Shown in pieces: positions 19,261-29,393 of a stretch of 64,000 bases of DNA; position 1 is the first letter of the stretch; every line of letters begins with the position of its first letter. The stretch lies in assembly GCA_025351325.1 (NCBI GenBank), contig JANXWE010000061.1:1-64000 (forward strand), given 5' to 3'. The position numbers were made by a program, and so were the translations under genes. Source of the DNA: Fimbriiglobus sp. (GTDB lineage: Bacteria > Planctomycetota > Planctomycetia > Gemmatales > Gemmataceae). The notes under the pieces are model-generated. The model was not told the origin of the DNA and ran no database searches. It saw only the letters and a list, made by a program, of their open reading frames with translations.

Positions 19261-20943
19261 TCAATAGCCGAAGCGCACACCGAGGCGTTCGCGGAAGACC
19301 GCTTGCACGTCCGGGGCGATGTCGAGGCCACCGCAATCGAGTTCGCAAAGCGGGGATAAATACGGCGATTCCGCGAGCGGCCGGAGGCGATCGCCACCCA
19401 GGAGCGGGTTGCCGGAAAGGTCGAGCCAATTGAGGCGGGCCAAGCGGGGCGACTCGGCGAGTATTTGCACGGTTTGAGCTTTAAGATTGCACCCGGCAAT
19501 ACCCAGACCCGACAGTCGCCAATGCGGGGCATTGAGCACGGAATACACAGCACGGTATGTGATCCCGGTTTGACTCAACGTCAGCAAACGCAGGTTGGAA
19601 AGGCTCGCCGATTCTGTCAACGCCAAGACGCCGGCGTCGGTGATCTGTTCGCCGTCGCCACTTTCTTGACGGATGTTGTTGTGGGCGAGGTGGAGCGTTC
19701 GAAGATGGCGGAACCGCCCACTTCGGGCCAACACCGCACACGCTTCGTTGTCGAGGTAATTCGCAGTGAGTGCCAGCCAAGTCAGCGACTCGACCCATGC
19801 TGCTTCAGATAGCAGTTGCACACCCTCGGCACGCAAATAATTATCGGCGAGGTCGAGCAACCGTAGTGCCGGCGGCCCGTCACTCTGGCAGAGTGGTTCA
19901 AGCGTGCTGGCAGGGATGGTCGCGCTATGGGCACGCAGTTGAGTCGCTTGCGTCCAAAATTGCGAACGGGCCAGCACATCCATATTCCGCCGGGCACTGC
20001 CGCAACCGTTGATCTCCAGTTTGGTCAGCGATTCGAGCGCGCGGGTATTGAGTAGCGGTTCGAGGGATATTCCCGCCAAAGAAGTTCCGGAGACATCCAG
20101 CGATTGCAACCGCATCGACGGACGAGCCTGTTCGAACGCGCGGTACGCTTCCGGGCCAATGGGATTGTCCGAGATGTCGAGTCGGCGCAGTCCGGCAGCG
20201 TTTACACCAGACACCAATTGACCCAGTTCGACCGAGGAAATTTCTCGCCCTTGCAAGCCGAGTTGAGCGACGGGATTACGATTCAGGAATTCCAGCAGGG
20301 GCTTCTGAGGGATGGCAGGCTCGAACTCGACCCGGAGACAGTTCCCCAACTCCAATTTTTCCAGCGGTCGCCCGGCGTGGTTTCGGAGTGCGGCAAGGAC
20401 AGTCGGCAGGGGGTCGAGAATATCGCTGAGGTCGAAGCTCCGAAACTGCGGGCGCTCGATGGCCGCAATCCGTCGATCGAACTCGGCGGGCAGCCAGAGC
20501 GAATTGCTGAAATCGAAGTGGCGAATCTGGGACAAGCAACGATCCGGTAACTCTCGAAGCACCAGATCCCGAGGCCGATCCCGCAAATAAATCGTCCGCC
20601 AAGTCGAGATCGGCTGGGTATCGAACAGCTCTTCGGCTTCGGCGGTGACGATCTCACGATCCGTCGCATCGTCCACGAAACCGCGCCGCCAGACCCACTC
20701 GCTTAAGCCACGTTGCAACCGGAACCATTTCGCTTCATTCGCCGCTAAGAGCGCATGTTCGCGGTCTTCGAGTTCCCGAAACTGCGGTTCGTGCTCTTCC
20801 AAATTGGCCAGTTGACACTGCACGCGGATAAACTCCGCACGGTCGGCAGCGCCGGTTTCGTCGAGGTAGTCTGCATACACCAACCGCGGCAGGTCGTCGT
20901 CCGGGTTGGCGATGATCGCTTGGAGAAACGCGTCGTGGGGCAT
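19261..20943 (-). CDS. TIGR02996-type domain, leucine-rich repeat protein (tandem paralog)
   Basis: MPHDAFLQAIIANPDDDLPRLVYADYLDETGAADRAEFIRVQCQLANLEEHE; LRRs in the C-terminal half. Confidence 0.85.
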   Translation of the reverse strand: MPHDAFLQAIIANPDDDLPRLVYADYLDETGAADRAEFIRVQCQLANLEEHEPQFRELEDREHALLAANEAKWFRLQRGLSEWVWRRGFVDDATDREIVTAEAEELFDTQPISTWRTIYLRDRPRDLVLRELPDRCLSQIRHFDFSNSLWLPAEFDRRIAAIERPQFRSFDLSDILDPLPTVLAALRNHAGRPLEKLELGNCLRVEFEPAIPQKPLLEFLNRNPVAQLGLQGREISSVELGQLVSGVNAAGLRRLDISDNPIGPEAYRAFEQARPSMRLQSLDVSGTSLAGISLEPLLNTRALESLTKLEINGCGSARRNMDVLARSQFWTQATQLRAHSATIPASTLEPLCQSDGPPALRLLDLADNYLRAEGVQLLSEAAWVESLTWLALTANYLDNEACAVLARSGRFRHLRTLHLAHNNIRQESGDGEQITDAGVLALTESASLSNLRLLTLSQTGITYRAVYSVLNAPHWRLSGLGIAGCNLKAQTVQILAESPRLARLNWLDLSGNPLLGGDRLRPLAESPYLSPLCELDCGGLDIAPDVQAVFRERLGVRFGY

Positions 20944-20952
20944 GGGTTCATC

Positions 20953-22101
20953 TTAGGCGACGAGGCGCAAACTCTGCCGGACGTAAGCCGCGCAGACGTC
21001 GAGCACCCGCCGCTGTTGGGCTTCGGTAATCTCGGGGAACATCGGCAGCGCCAGCACGGCTTTGGCCGCGTCTTCGCTGATCGGGAAGTCGCCCACTCCG
21101 TGGCCCAAGTGCAATGCGCACTCCTGTAAGTGCAGCGGCAATGGGTAATAGACTTCGCAGCCGACGTTCTCGCTTTTCAGGTACTTCACGACCGCGTCGC
21201 GATGGCCGGCCGGGACGCGCACGACGTACTGGTTGAACGTGTGCCGACCGTAAGGTTCCACAACAGGCCGCTGGAAGAATCCGTTGAGGCTGTATTGTTC
21301 GATCAACGCATCGTACCGTTTCGCAGCAGCCCGACGGCCGGCGATCCACGTTTCGGCATACGGAAGCTTCACCCGCAGAATTGCCGCGTGGATGGCGTCG
21401 ATCCGAGCATTCCAACCAAGATACTTGTGGAAATATTTCACGTCGCAGCCGTGGTTTCGAAGTGCCGTCATCTTCTTGTGCAGAGCTTCGTCATTCGTCG
21501 TCACCATGCCGGCGTCGCCGAGGGTACCGATGTTCTTACTCGGGTAGAAACTGAAGCAACTGATGACGCCGAGCGTACCGCATTTGCGCCGCTCGTAGCA
21601 CGAGCCGAATGACTGTGCGGCATCTTCGATCACGTGCAAATTGTGCTCTTTGGCCAGTTCCGCGATCGGCGACATGTCGGCACATTGGCCGAACAGATGC
21701 ACCGGCATGATCGCCCGCGTACGCGGAGTGATCGCGGCTTCGATCAATTTCGGGTCGATGTTGTAACTGAGCGGATCGATGTCGACGAAGACCGGCTTGG
21801 CCCCGACGCGCATCACCGACCCGATGGTCGCAAAAAACGTGAACGGCGGAAGAATCACTTCATCGCCGGGGCCGATGTCGAGCGCCGCCAGAGCCAGCAA
21901 CAAAGCGTCGGTTCCCGATCCGCAACCGAGTGCGTGCTTGGCTCCGCAGTAGTCCGCATATTCTTTTTCAAACGTCAGGACTTCCGGCCCGAGAATCACC
22001 TGACCCGACGCCAGTACTTTCAGCACGGCCGCGTCGATGTCGGTTTGCAGAGCTTGGTATTGCCCGAGAATATCGCACAGGGGCACGGGGGCGTTCGTCA
22101 T
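20953..22101 (-). CDS. DegT/DnrJ/EryC1/StrS family aminotransferase
   Basis: 382 aa; GCGSGTDALLLALAALDIGPGDEVILPPFTFFAT, IEDAAQSFGSCYERRKCGTLGVISCFSFYPSKNIGTLGDAGMVTTND. Confidence 0.92.
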   Translation of the reverse strand: MTNAPVPLCDILGQYQALQTDIDAAVLKVLASGQVILGPEVLTFEKEYADYCGAKHALGCGSGTDALLLALAALDIGPGDEVILPPFTFFATIGSVMRVGAKPVFVDIDPLSYNIDPKLIEAAITPRTRAIMPVHLFGQCADMSPIAELAKEHNLHVIEDAAQSFGSCYERRKCGTLGVISCFSFYPSKNIGTLGDAGMVTTNDEALHKKMTALRNHGCDVKYFHKYLGWNARIDAIHAAILRVKLPYAETWIAGRRAAAKRYDALIEQYSLNGFFQRPVVEPYGRHTFNQYVVRVPAGHRDAVVKYLKSENVGCEVYYPLPLHLQECALHLGHGVGDFPISEDAAKAVLALPMFPEITEAQQRRVLDVCAAYVRQSLRLVA

Positions 22102-22167
22102 GGGCGCGGTCTCGCACGGCTCGTAGTTTTGATAGTAGGCAGGGAATACGCGGTCGTGCGAAGCGTG

Positions 22168-22535
22168 TCAAGCGGGGTCGCTTGCGTCCGGGATTCGAAT
22201 CCGGATCCCGGACGGCGAGACCACGGTGAAATTGCCGGCTAATTCATGTCCGTGGTCACGCACAAGCTGCGAGACGATTTCGACCCGGGCAGCCCGTGGC
22301 AGTTTGCCGAGACGAATCAAGACGACACCCCTGTGGTCGCCGCGAGCCGGTAGACAAGTTCCCCGAAATCTTTGTCTTCGGTGAGGAGTGGAGCGGCTTG
22401 GACAACAGAATCCCGTAGCACCATGTCGTCGGGATCACCTTGCGCGATTTCCCGGATAGAACGGACAACATGGCCATCGGCACGTAGCCGTGTGATGATT
22501 GGCCCCGCAACGCTTTCGTCGGCGACGAGATTCAT
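22168..22535 (-). pseudogene. DUF5615-family PIN-like toxin, frameshifted
   Basis: Frame 1 MNLVADESVAGPIITRLRADGHVV...LLTEDKDFGELVYR; the rest continues in another frame as RGDHRGVVLIRLGKLPRAARVEIVSQLVRDHGHELAGNFTVVSPSGIRIR, ending near 22168. Confidence 0.7.
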
Positions 22536-22768
22536 ACCGATGCCAGCTCGAACGGATACACCGTGTCGATGCGAATCGCTTGGGCGGCGAACTGGATCGC
22601 CGCGCGGATGTCGGCTACTGATAGGTGGGGGTAGTCGTCCAAAAGATCTGCTATCGAATCCCCGGCCCCAAGCTTATCTAAGATCAACTCGACACTGATC
22701 CGAGTGCCGACGATAACCGGCTTGCCGAACAGGATCGTCGGATCGGAAATGATTCGTATTGTGCTCAT
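22532..22768 (-). CDS. DUF433 domain protein (antitoxin-like)
   Basis: 78 aa; ISDPTILFGKPVIVGTRISVELILDKLGAGDSIADLLDDYPHLSVADIRAAIQFA; 4-bp overlap with the DUF5615 gene. Confidence 0.85.
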   Translation of the reverse strand: MSTIRIISDPTILFGKPVIVGTRISVELILDKLGAGDSIADLLDDYPHLSVADIRAAIQFAAQAIRIDTVYPFELASV

Positions 22769-22902
22769 CGGATCTCCACGGCTGCTGCTGCAATTCTGGC
22801 AACAAACAAGAGCTATATTACAGTAACAATCGTAACATGCCAGCCTTCAGTCGAACCGCGATCCAATGCCTATCACCGTCAAGTCCCTGCTGCTAGCGGA
22901 TC

Positions 22903-23622
22903 TCACCCCACGGAAACGCCCACGAGGATGTTGTACCCGGCGTGGGCACCGGCCGCGATGCCGAGGCCGCGGATCAGATAGATCGCGGTGAAGAGTAGCC
23001 CCGCGACAGTACGGAAAAGGAACTTGGTCGTTTCCATCGGTTCGCCTGCGCTCCCGAAATGGTGAGCCGCCGAGAAGAAGAGTGCCGAAGCGAGTGCCGC
23101 GAGCAACACGGCGACGATCTTGGGGAGCAACAGCATCCGCATGACGTAAAAGAGCAAACTGAAGAGACCGAGCCGGAACAAGACTTCTTCGTAAATCCCC
23201 GCCCCGATGAAATTGATCACCTGTCCCTCGGCCACGCGATGGAACTGCACGCTGTTCAACGGCAAACCGGTTCGTTCCAGCAAGATGTGGAAATTCCGGC
23301 TGAAGGCCCAGAGTGCGGTGGCAAAAACGACGCTTTCAATCGTCATCCCGAACACGGTGGTGATCGGCTCGCGCGGGCGATCCGACCAACTCCACCAACT
23401 CAGGAGAAACAGAAGTCCGGCCAAAAGGATCGGGGCCGCCCAAACGAAAGCGACGCCGTAATCGGCCAAGCGATCTCTCAACCAAACATCGGCTCCATTG
23501 CGCAGCGCATCGGGCTGCGTGCCCCCGAGTGCCAACACGCCGATTTCGTACGCGATCAACAGTGGGAACAGAAAGAGCAGGCTGGCCCACGGGTGGCGAG
23601 TGGCCGAGAGGTAGCCGGGCAT
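22903..23622 (-). CDS. CPBP family intramembrane metalloprotease
   Basis: 239 aa; GAGIYEEVLFRLGLFS, LFFSAAHHFG and AGAHAGYNI motifs in a multi-TM protein. Confidence 0.85.
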   Translation of the reverse strand: MPGYLSATRHPWASLLFLFPLLIAYEIGVLALGGTQPDALRNGADVWLRDRLADYGVAFVWAAPILLAGLLFLLSWWSWSDRPREPITTVFGMTIESVVFATALWAFSRNFHILLERTGLPLNSVQFHRVAEGQVINFIGAGIYEEVLFRLGLFSLLFYVMRMLLLPKIVAVLLAALASALFFSAAHHFGSAGEPMETTKFLFRTVAGLLFTAIYLIRGLGIAAGAHAGYNILVGVSVG

Positions 23623-23700
23623 AACGGGAACTCGGTCGGAAACGAAAAGGCGCTATCTCAGTGATTCGCTCGGCGGAGCCAAATCTTGAAATCGTTCGGC

Positions 23701-25119
23701 TCAACACAAATCGGGGTGAACCAGAGCCAGTTTTTGGATCCGTTCTTCGGTCGACAGTGCCCGTAGAATTCCACCGAATTCGGACCCGGCCAAGTCGACC
23801 ACTTCCGGCTTCGGGAGTAACTCGCCGGACGCGCTGCTCAGGATGGCCACGACGGGCCGCGTGGTGGCTCGCAAGTTCAGCCGGCTCGGGTGGCAACCGA
23901 CGACCACTGCGATCCGTCCGTCGGTCAATTCGACGATACTGCCGACCGGGTAGAACGACAAATGCAGCAAGTACTCGGCGAAGTCGCTGTCGAGTTTGCC
24001 TTCCTCGGCTGCCAAGAGTGTTTCAGTTAGGGCCGTGCGGACGTCGTGGGCCGGGCGGTTCGGACGATCCGTCGCCATGCCGGCGTAATGGTCGGCGGCG
24101 GCCAGCATTTTGGCGAGTGCGGGAATCTGATCGAACGAGAGTCCGTTCGGGTAGCCCGTACCGTCGAGGCGTTCGTGGTGGGCGGCAATCACGTCCGCCA
24201 ATGGCCCCAGTTCGGGAATCGTTTCCAGCAGCAAGGCCGCACCGGCACGCGGATGAATTTCGATGCGGCGACGCTCCTCGACCGTCAATTCTTCGCTCTT
24301 ATTCAAAATGCTTCCGGGGACGCTGATCATCCCGATGTCCATGAGCAGCGCTAAGGCCACCGGCACCACAGGTTGCGATGCCCATTCGTAATCGTGTGGA
24401 ACCATTCGAGCGATAACGGCCGCGACCGTCAGCGAACGCGCGGCGACCTGCCGGGCGACGGTTTCATGCGGATAGGCCAGGAAACGCAGCGGTTGGCCCT
24501 GCTTGGCTTCGACGAGGATTTCTTCGGCAAGATCGGTGAAGACGCTGAACGAGATGAGTCGGCGCGATTGGACGTCGCCCAAGTATCGGGCCAGCCGTTC
24601 GACGCGACCCCACTCGGTGCGGCGCTTGTCGAGCGTTTGCCGGGCGATGTTCAGCCGAGTCCGGATCGAATCGAGAACCGTATCGAGACCGTCGCACAAG
24701 CGCGTTTGGAACTCGGCCGATTCCGGCATCGCCTGGATCAACCGCAGCGCGGCTTCGGTGGCCGAGACCGTGGCTTGGTGGAACCGCACAAGCGGATCGA
24801 GCCGGGTGACTGACTGCGTCACGAGCCGTTGGTAGAAGACATCGTCCGAGATTTCGCGCTGCTGCACGACGAGATTGCGGGCCATTTCCAGCACGCGGCG
24901 GGCACGCGAGGTCAGCTCTTTGGGCATCGGCCCCGGCTGCGAGCCTTGTCCCGCCAATTGCCGCAACGTTTGCGAGATCCACGCTGGAGCTGGGCCTGCC
25001 CGTCCGGCGAGTTGGAGCGTTCCCGACCCGCGCGGCGCCTCCTGGAACGTCGGCGTCTTTTCGAGACGGTCGCGGAATGCGGAAATTCGAGTCAGTAACG
25101 ATTTCGTGTCGCTCATCAC
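23701..25119 (-). CDS. HD-GYP/HD domain-containing protein
   Basis: 472 aa; MDIGMISVPGSILNKSEELTVEERRRIEIHPRAG...AAHHERLDGTGYPNGL...AKMLAAADHYAGM. Confidence 0.85.
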   Translation of the reverse strand: MMSDTKSLLTRISAFRDRLEKTPTFQEAPRGSGTLQLAGRAGPAPAWISQTLRQLAGQGSQPGPMPKELTSRARRVLEMARNLVVQQREISDDVFYQRLVTQSVTRLDPLVRFHQATVSATEAALRLIQAMPESAEFQTRLCDGLDTVLDSIRTRLNIARQTLDKRRTEWGRVERLARYLGDVQSRRLISFSVFTDLAEEILVEAKQGQPLRFLAYPHETVARQVAARSLTVAAVIARMVPHDYEWASQPVVPVALALLMDIGMISVPGSILNKSEELTVEERRRIEIHPRAGAALLLETIPELGPLADVIAAHHERLDGTGYPNGLSFDQIPALAKMLAAADHYAGMATDRPNRPAHDVRTALTETLLAAEEGKLDSDFAEYLLHLSFYPVGSIVELTDGRIAVVVGCHPSRLNLRATTRPVVAILSSASGELLPKPEVVDLAGSEFGGILRALSTEERIQKLALVHPDLC

Positions 25120-25204
25120 AGCCCCCCAGCTTATCGAGAGTATCGACCAGCCAGACGGGGGACTTGAGGGGATTTACCAAATATTCGGATTGGGCAATTT
25201 ATTT

Positions 25205-26143
25205 TCAGAACTTTGTCGGGTCGACGGTCTCATGCTTAATGTGCTTGCGGTTGAACGTATAGGTGATTTCCAACATCCCGGCTTGGGAAACGATCATCGC
25301 CGGGTAGCTGAACTCGCCGATTTCCGTTTCGAGGTCGTGAACCTTGTCCCAAGTTTTACCATTGTCGGTGGAGCGGGCCAAACTGAGCGGGGTTCGAAGC
25401 AGGGTGCTCGGGTTGTAGATTAAGAACAATTCTCCCTTCCCAGTCTCGACCACATCAATGCCAGAGCTCGGGTTGAGCAATTCCGTCGGTTCCGCGGCTG
25501 CCCACGTCTTCCCGCTGTCTTGGCTCTCGGCTCGGCAAATCCGTCGCGGGTCTCGGGATCGCATCAGGGCGACGATGGTCACCGACAGATCTTGATTACC
25601 CCGGATGGCGAACAACGTCGGTTGAATCTGGGCGAATCTCCCGGCGACACCAATTGGGGCGGAGCGTGTCCACGTGTGGCCGTCATCGGTCGACGTGTCC
25701 ACATAGGGCGTCCAACAGTTGTGGCTTTCGAGCGAGGTTCCCGCGTAGATGGTTCCGCGTACTTGAATGGGTTTGGCCCGCACCGGCCCGTAAAACCCGG
25801 CGGGTAGCATCGCCGGTTTGCTAAAAGTTTTTCCGCCATCGGTTGAGGTACGGACGTAACCCGTCCAATTTTCCGGCTTCGGCCCTGCTTTGTACCAGAG
25901 GTGCAGCGTTCCTTTGGCCGTGCGGAAGAGCACCGGATTCCAAGTCGGCTGGCCCGGTTCCGTGCCGACGACTTCGGGTTTGCTCCAAGCGGTGCCATCG
26001 TACCGGCTCAAGTAAATTTGCACGTCCTTGGCACCTTCGTCTTTGCCCCCGAACCACGCGGCCAGGAATCGGCCTTTCTCCACCTCCACAATCGTGGAAG
26101 CATGGCACGATGGCGTCGGCGGCTTGTCGAAGATCATGGGCAT
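25205..26143 (-). CDS. sialidase/BNR-repeat family protein
   Basis: Repeated Asp-box-like STDGGKTF, STDDGHTW, SQDSGKTW and STDNGKTW motifs; HASTIVEVEKGRFLAAWFGG. Confidence 0.85.
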   Translation of the reverse strand: MPMIFDKPPTPSCHASTIVEVEKGRFLAAWFGGKDEGAKDVQIYLSRYDGTAWSKPEVVGTEPGQPTWNPVLFRTAKGTLHLWYKAGPKPENWTGYVRTSTDGGKTFSKPAMLPAGFYGPVRAKPIQVRGTIYAGTSLESHNCWTPYVDTSTDDGHTWTRSAPIGVAGRFAQIQPTLFAIRGNQDLSVTIVALMRSRDPRRICRAESQDSGKTWAAAEPTELLNPSSGIDVVETGKGELFLIYNPSTLLRTPLSLARSTDNGKTWDKVHDLETEIGEFSYPAMIVSQAGMLEITYTFNRKHIKHETVDPTKF

Positions 26144-26180
26144 GATGGAACTCCCGAATCAGTCGCGATTCTTTGGGTGG

Positions 26181-29100
26181 TTACTTCTTATCGTCGGGCT
26201 TGCCGAATAGCTTTTTCCACTGCTCCTTCTCCGTGTCCCGTTCGAGAAACGGCACACCCTTGACCATCCACTCGGGCATCGACGCCCCTTTGAGATGGTG
26301 GTCGAAGTACTGTTGCATCCGCAGCGTGTAATCGCGCTGGCAACTCTTCTTGGTCAGACCGTGCGGCTGGCCGTTGTAGTTGAGGAGGAACACCTCTTTG
26401 CCCAACCGCCGCAGGGCCAAATAGTATTCGATCCCCTGATACCACGGCACCGCGTCGTCGTTGTCGTTGTGCAGCATCAACAGCGGTGTGGTCACGCGGT
26501 CGGCCATGTAGATGGGGGAGTTTTCCAAATACTTCATCGGGGCTTGCCACGGAGTTTCGCCGATGCGGCTCTGCGATTTCTCATATTGAAACTGTCGCGG
26601 CAGCCCGGTGCCCCATCGGATCCCACCGTACGCACTCACCATGTTCGACACCGGCGCCCCCGCCACGGCCGCTTGGAAACGATCCGTCTGCGTGACCATA
26701 TACGCGATTTGATAACCGCCCCACGAGTGACCTTGGATGCCGATCGCTTTCTCGTTCACATAGCCTTTGTCCGCCACCGCTTGAATCGCCGACAGCACGC
26801 ATTTGAGGGCGCTCTGACCGGGGTAGCCAATCTTGTAAGCAATGTCCGGCATCAGCACCAAGTAGCCATTGCTGGCATAGTACGTCGGGTTGATGCTCGT
26901 TCCGACCGTCGGCAATCGGAAGGTGTGGTACGTGTCGGTGAGGCGTTCGTAGATGTAGACCATCATCGGGTACTTTTTGGCCGGATCAAAGTTCTCTGGC
27001 TTGATCAAGATCCCACTCAGGGCCACGCCGTCCAGGCTCTTGTACGAGATGATTTCGGATCGACCCCAATTGAATTCCCGAACTCGCGGATTGATGTCGG
27101 TCACCCGTTTCAGTTCGGCAAAGTCGGCATCGGTGGTGAAGTAGTCCGGATGGTCGCTGAAACTGCTGATGCTCAGGATCATCGTTTCCGCCGCTTTGGC
27201 TTTCGTCGGCGTACCGTAGCGGCGTGCCCCCATCACCAGCAGCTTCGGCTTCTGCTCCGGTAGCATCCGGTAGAAGCCGGTGTCCCGCGTTTGCAAATTC
27301 TCGACGCTCAACAACCACGGCTTCGCAGCGTCCAACCCGCGACTCGGTTCACCCGGTTTATCGTCCGGCTTCTCGACCCGCACCAGTCGAAACCGCAGAC
27401 CCAGTGTTCGCCCCACTTGCGTGTGATTCGTCGCTGCGCTGCCGTCCGCGGCGAGCTTCCAAATGTCGTAGCGATCGTACACGTACAGGAACTTGTCGTC
27501 GCTGCTCCAGCCGGCAACCCCATATGGTGGTATCGTCGCCGGGTGATCATCGTCTTCGTTGAAGAATTTTTCGACTAGCTTCCCACTCAGCTTCGTCTTC
27601 TTCCCATCCGGCAGATGAATGCTGAACCAGTTTTTACCATCGAAACCACTGAGGTACTTGTTGTGCGGCGAAGCGGTCATGCCGAATTCGGCTCGGGCCA
27701 GCGGCTTCGATTCCCCCGTGCGGATATTCACCAGCGAGTAATCGCCGACCACCGGAAACGCCCACGTCTGCCCGCGCACGGCTTTGTCGCTGTAGCCGAA
27801 ACCCCAATCGCCGAACGCCGGCACATTCACCACCAGAGCATCATCTTGCAAGTGGCGAAACTCTTTCGTGTCCAGCAAATAGACCGCCGTGAACGTCTTG
27901 CTCTTGTCGGCACCCGCCCGGACTTTTTGCATCGGTTGGATCGCTTCATCTTTCCAACTCCAGAGATCGAGGTTCACCGCATCCGGGTCGTTGCCGACAG
28001 GGGTTCTCTCGGTGGCGGGGCTGGCGTTCGGCTCCTTCTTCGCTTCCGGTTCCGCTGCCGATTTGTCCGGCCCCGTCGCCACGCTCAGTTTCAAACCATC
28101 GGCACTGAAGCTCATGCCACGGTCGGCAATCTGCCAGCCCTTCTTCATCCCGGCGGTCGTCGAATTCAAAATCTCCACGGCCGGTGACACTCGATTGACA
28201 GTCCAAGCGAGCACCATCGGCGACAACCCCGCCGCTAACGGCACCGCGTTGACCACGACTTGGGCTTTGCCGGGTCGTTCCCAGAGATAAACGTGCGGTT
28301 TAGCTGGTGGGGGCGGGAGAACGGTCGACGCCTCACGAAATACGAACGCCAGTTTCGTCTGTTTTTCATCCCAGGTCAGCCGGGAATATTGACCGGGGCC
28401 ACTCTTGAGTGCGGTCGCCGACGCCGGTGCAAATAGGTCGGCAAAGTAGACCCCGGCCTGCTCAGGCTTCTTCGTCCCGGCGATGTATGTGATCTGTTTC
28501 ACATCGGCCGTGATGGTGAAATCGGAAACTTCTGGGAAGGTCGATTCTAAACCATCGACCAAACGGATCACCACCAGATCCCCCGCCGTTGGAGTCACCG
28601 GAACCGCCGGACGCGGACGGTTGCCCCCTTGGCCCGGTGGTTGATCGAGCTTCGCTGATCCCGCCTCTTTCGGCATCGGCGCCGTCTCGAGCTTCGCCTC
28701 GACTTTCGGTTCGGGCTTTGGCTCTTTGGTCAGCACCAACACCCCCGCGCCATCCCCCAGAATGTTGAAGCTCTTCACCGCGGGGTACCGCTTCACAATT
28801 TGCCCGCTCGCCAAATCGAGGCACGCCAGTACCGTCCGCGGCATCGTGTCCGGCTTCTTCTTCTCCGCTTTCGCCGCATCGACCACGGCCTTTGTTGGCA
28901 CCAACGGGAAGTAGAGAAACTTCGAGTCGGGTGTGAATTGTGGGCCACCGGTTAAGCTGCCCAAACTGGCCGGTACCACAGGCGGAGTCACCGGGGCCAC
29001 CGGCACTTGATCCTCTTCATCGTCATCAATACTCGGGGCACCTGGAACTGGAATCGGCTTGCCACCGATGGCGATTTTCGTTTCCGAATTCGTCCTGAGA

Positions 29101-29306
29101 TTCTTGACGATCAAGCTGGCATCGCCAGTGACCGGGCTTTGCACGTAGGCCACAAATTGACCGTTCGGCGACAGCGTGACCCCGGTGGCCGTGTTCCAAA
29201 TGTCGTAGTCCGCGTGGGTCAGCACCCGCTTCGTGGGAGTGTCTTGGGCCACGGTCGCCAAGGTCAAAATGCCGACGATGACGAGTGAAAACCAGGTGCG
29301 AAGCAT
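26181..29306 (-). CDS. S9 family (prolyl oligopeptidase-like) peptidase, secreted
   Basis: Signal-like MLRTWFSLVIVGILTLATVAQ; catalytic region GIQGHSWGGYQIAYMVTQTDRF; LMLHNDNDDAVPWYQGIEYYLALRRLGKEVFLLNYNGQPHGL. Confidence 0.9.
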   Translation of the reverse strand: MLRTWFSLVIVGILTLATVAQDTPTKRVLTHADYDIWNTATGVTLSPNGQFVAYVQSPVTGDASLIVKNLRTNSETKIAIGGKPIPVPGAPSIDDDEEDQVPVAPVTPPVVPASLGSLTGGPQFTPDSKFLYFPLVPTKAVVDAAKAEKKKPDTMPRTVLACLDLASGQIVKRYPAVKSFNILGDGAGVLVLTKEPKPEPKVEAKLETAPMPKEAGSAKLDQPPGQGGNRPRPAVPVTPTAGDLVVIRLVDGLESTFPEVSDFTITADVKQITYIAGTKKPEQAGVYFADLFAPASATALKSGPGQYSRLTWDEKQTKLAFVFREASTVLPPPPAKPHVYLWERPGKAQVVVNAVPLAAGLSPMVLAWTVNRVSPAVEILNSTTAGMKKGWQIADRGMSFSADGLKLSVATGPDKSAAEPEAKKEPNASPATERTPVGNDPDAVNLDLWSWKDEAIQPMQKVRAGADKSKTFTAVYLLDTKEFRHLQDDALVVNVPAFGDWGFGYSDKAVRGQTWAFPVVGDYSLVNIRTGESKPLARAEFGMTASPHNKYLSGFDGKNWFSIHLPDGKKTKLSGKLVEKFFNEDDDHPATIPPYGVAGWSSDDKFLYVYDRYDIWKLAADGSAATNHTQVGRTLGLRFRLVRVEKPDDKPGEPSRGLDAAKPWLLSVENLQTRDTGFYRMLPEQKPKLLVMGARRYGTPTKAKAAETMILSISSFSDHPDYFTTDADFAELKRVTDINPRVREFNWGRSEIISYKSLDGVALSGILIKPENFDPAKKYPMMVYIYERLTDTYHTFRLPTVGTSINPTYYASNGYLVLMPDIAYKIGYPGQSALKCVLSAIQAVADKGYVNEKAIGIQGHSWGGYQIAYMVTQTDRFQAAVAGAPVSNMVSAYGGIRWGTGLPRQFQYEKSQSRIGETPWQAPMKYLENSPIYMADRVTTPLLMLHNDNDDAVPWYQGIEYYLALRRLGKEVFLLNYNGQPHGLTKKSCQRDYTLRMQQYFDHHLKGASMPEWMVKGVPFLERDTEKEQWKKLFGKPDDKK

Positions 29307-29393
29307 GGGCAAGACCCAAAGTGCAAATGAGCGGGATACGCCTGATTTATGCACCTTGGGGTATTTGGGTGGTCTATTCCGCCAGAAATTCGC

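Noticed and set aside
22186-22213. tRNA T-arm-like GTCCGGGATTCGAATCCGGATCCCGGAC
   Set aside because: A perfect 9-bp inverted repeat with TTCGAATCC, but no cloverleaf could be built around it and it lies in the C-terminal coding part of the frameshifted DUF5615 gene (PSGIRIRIPD).
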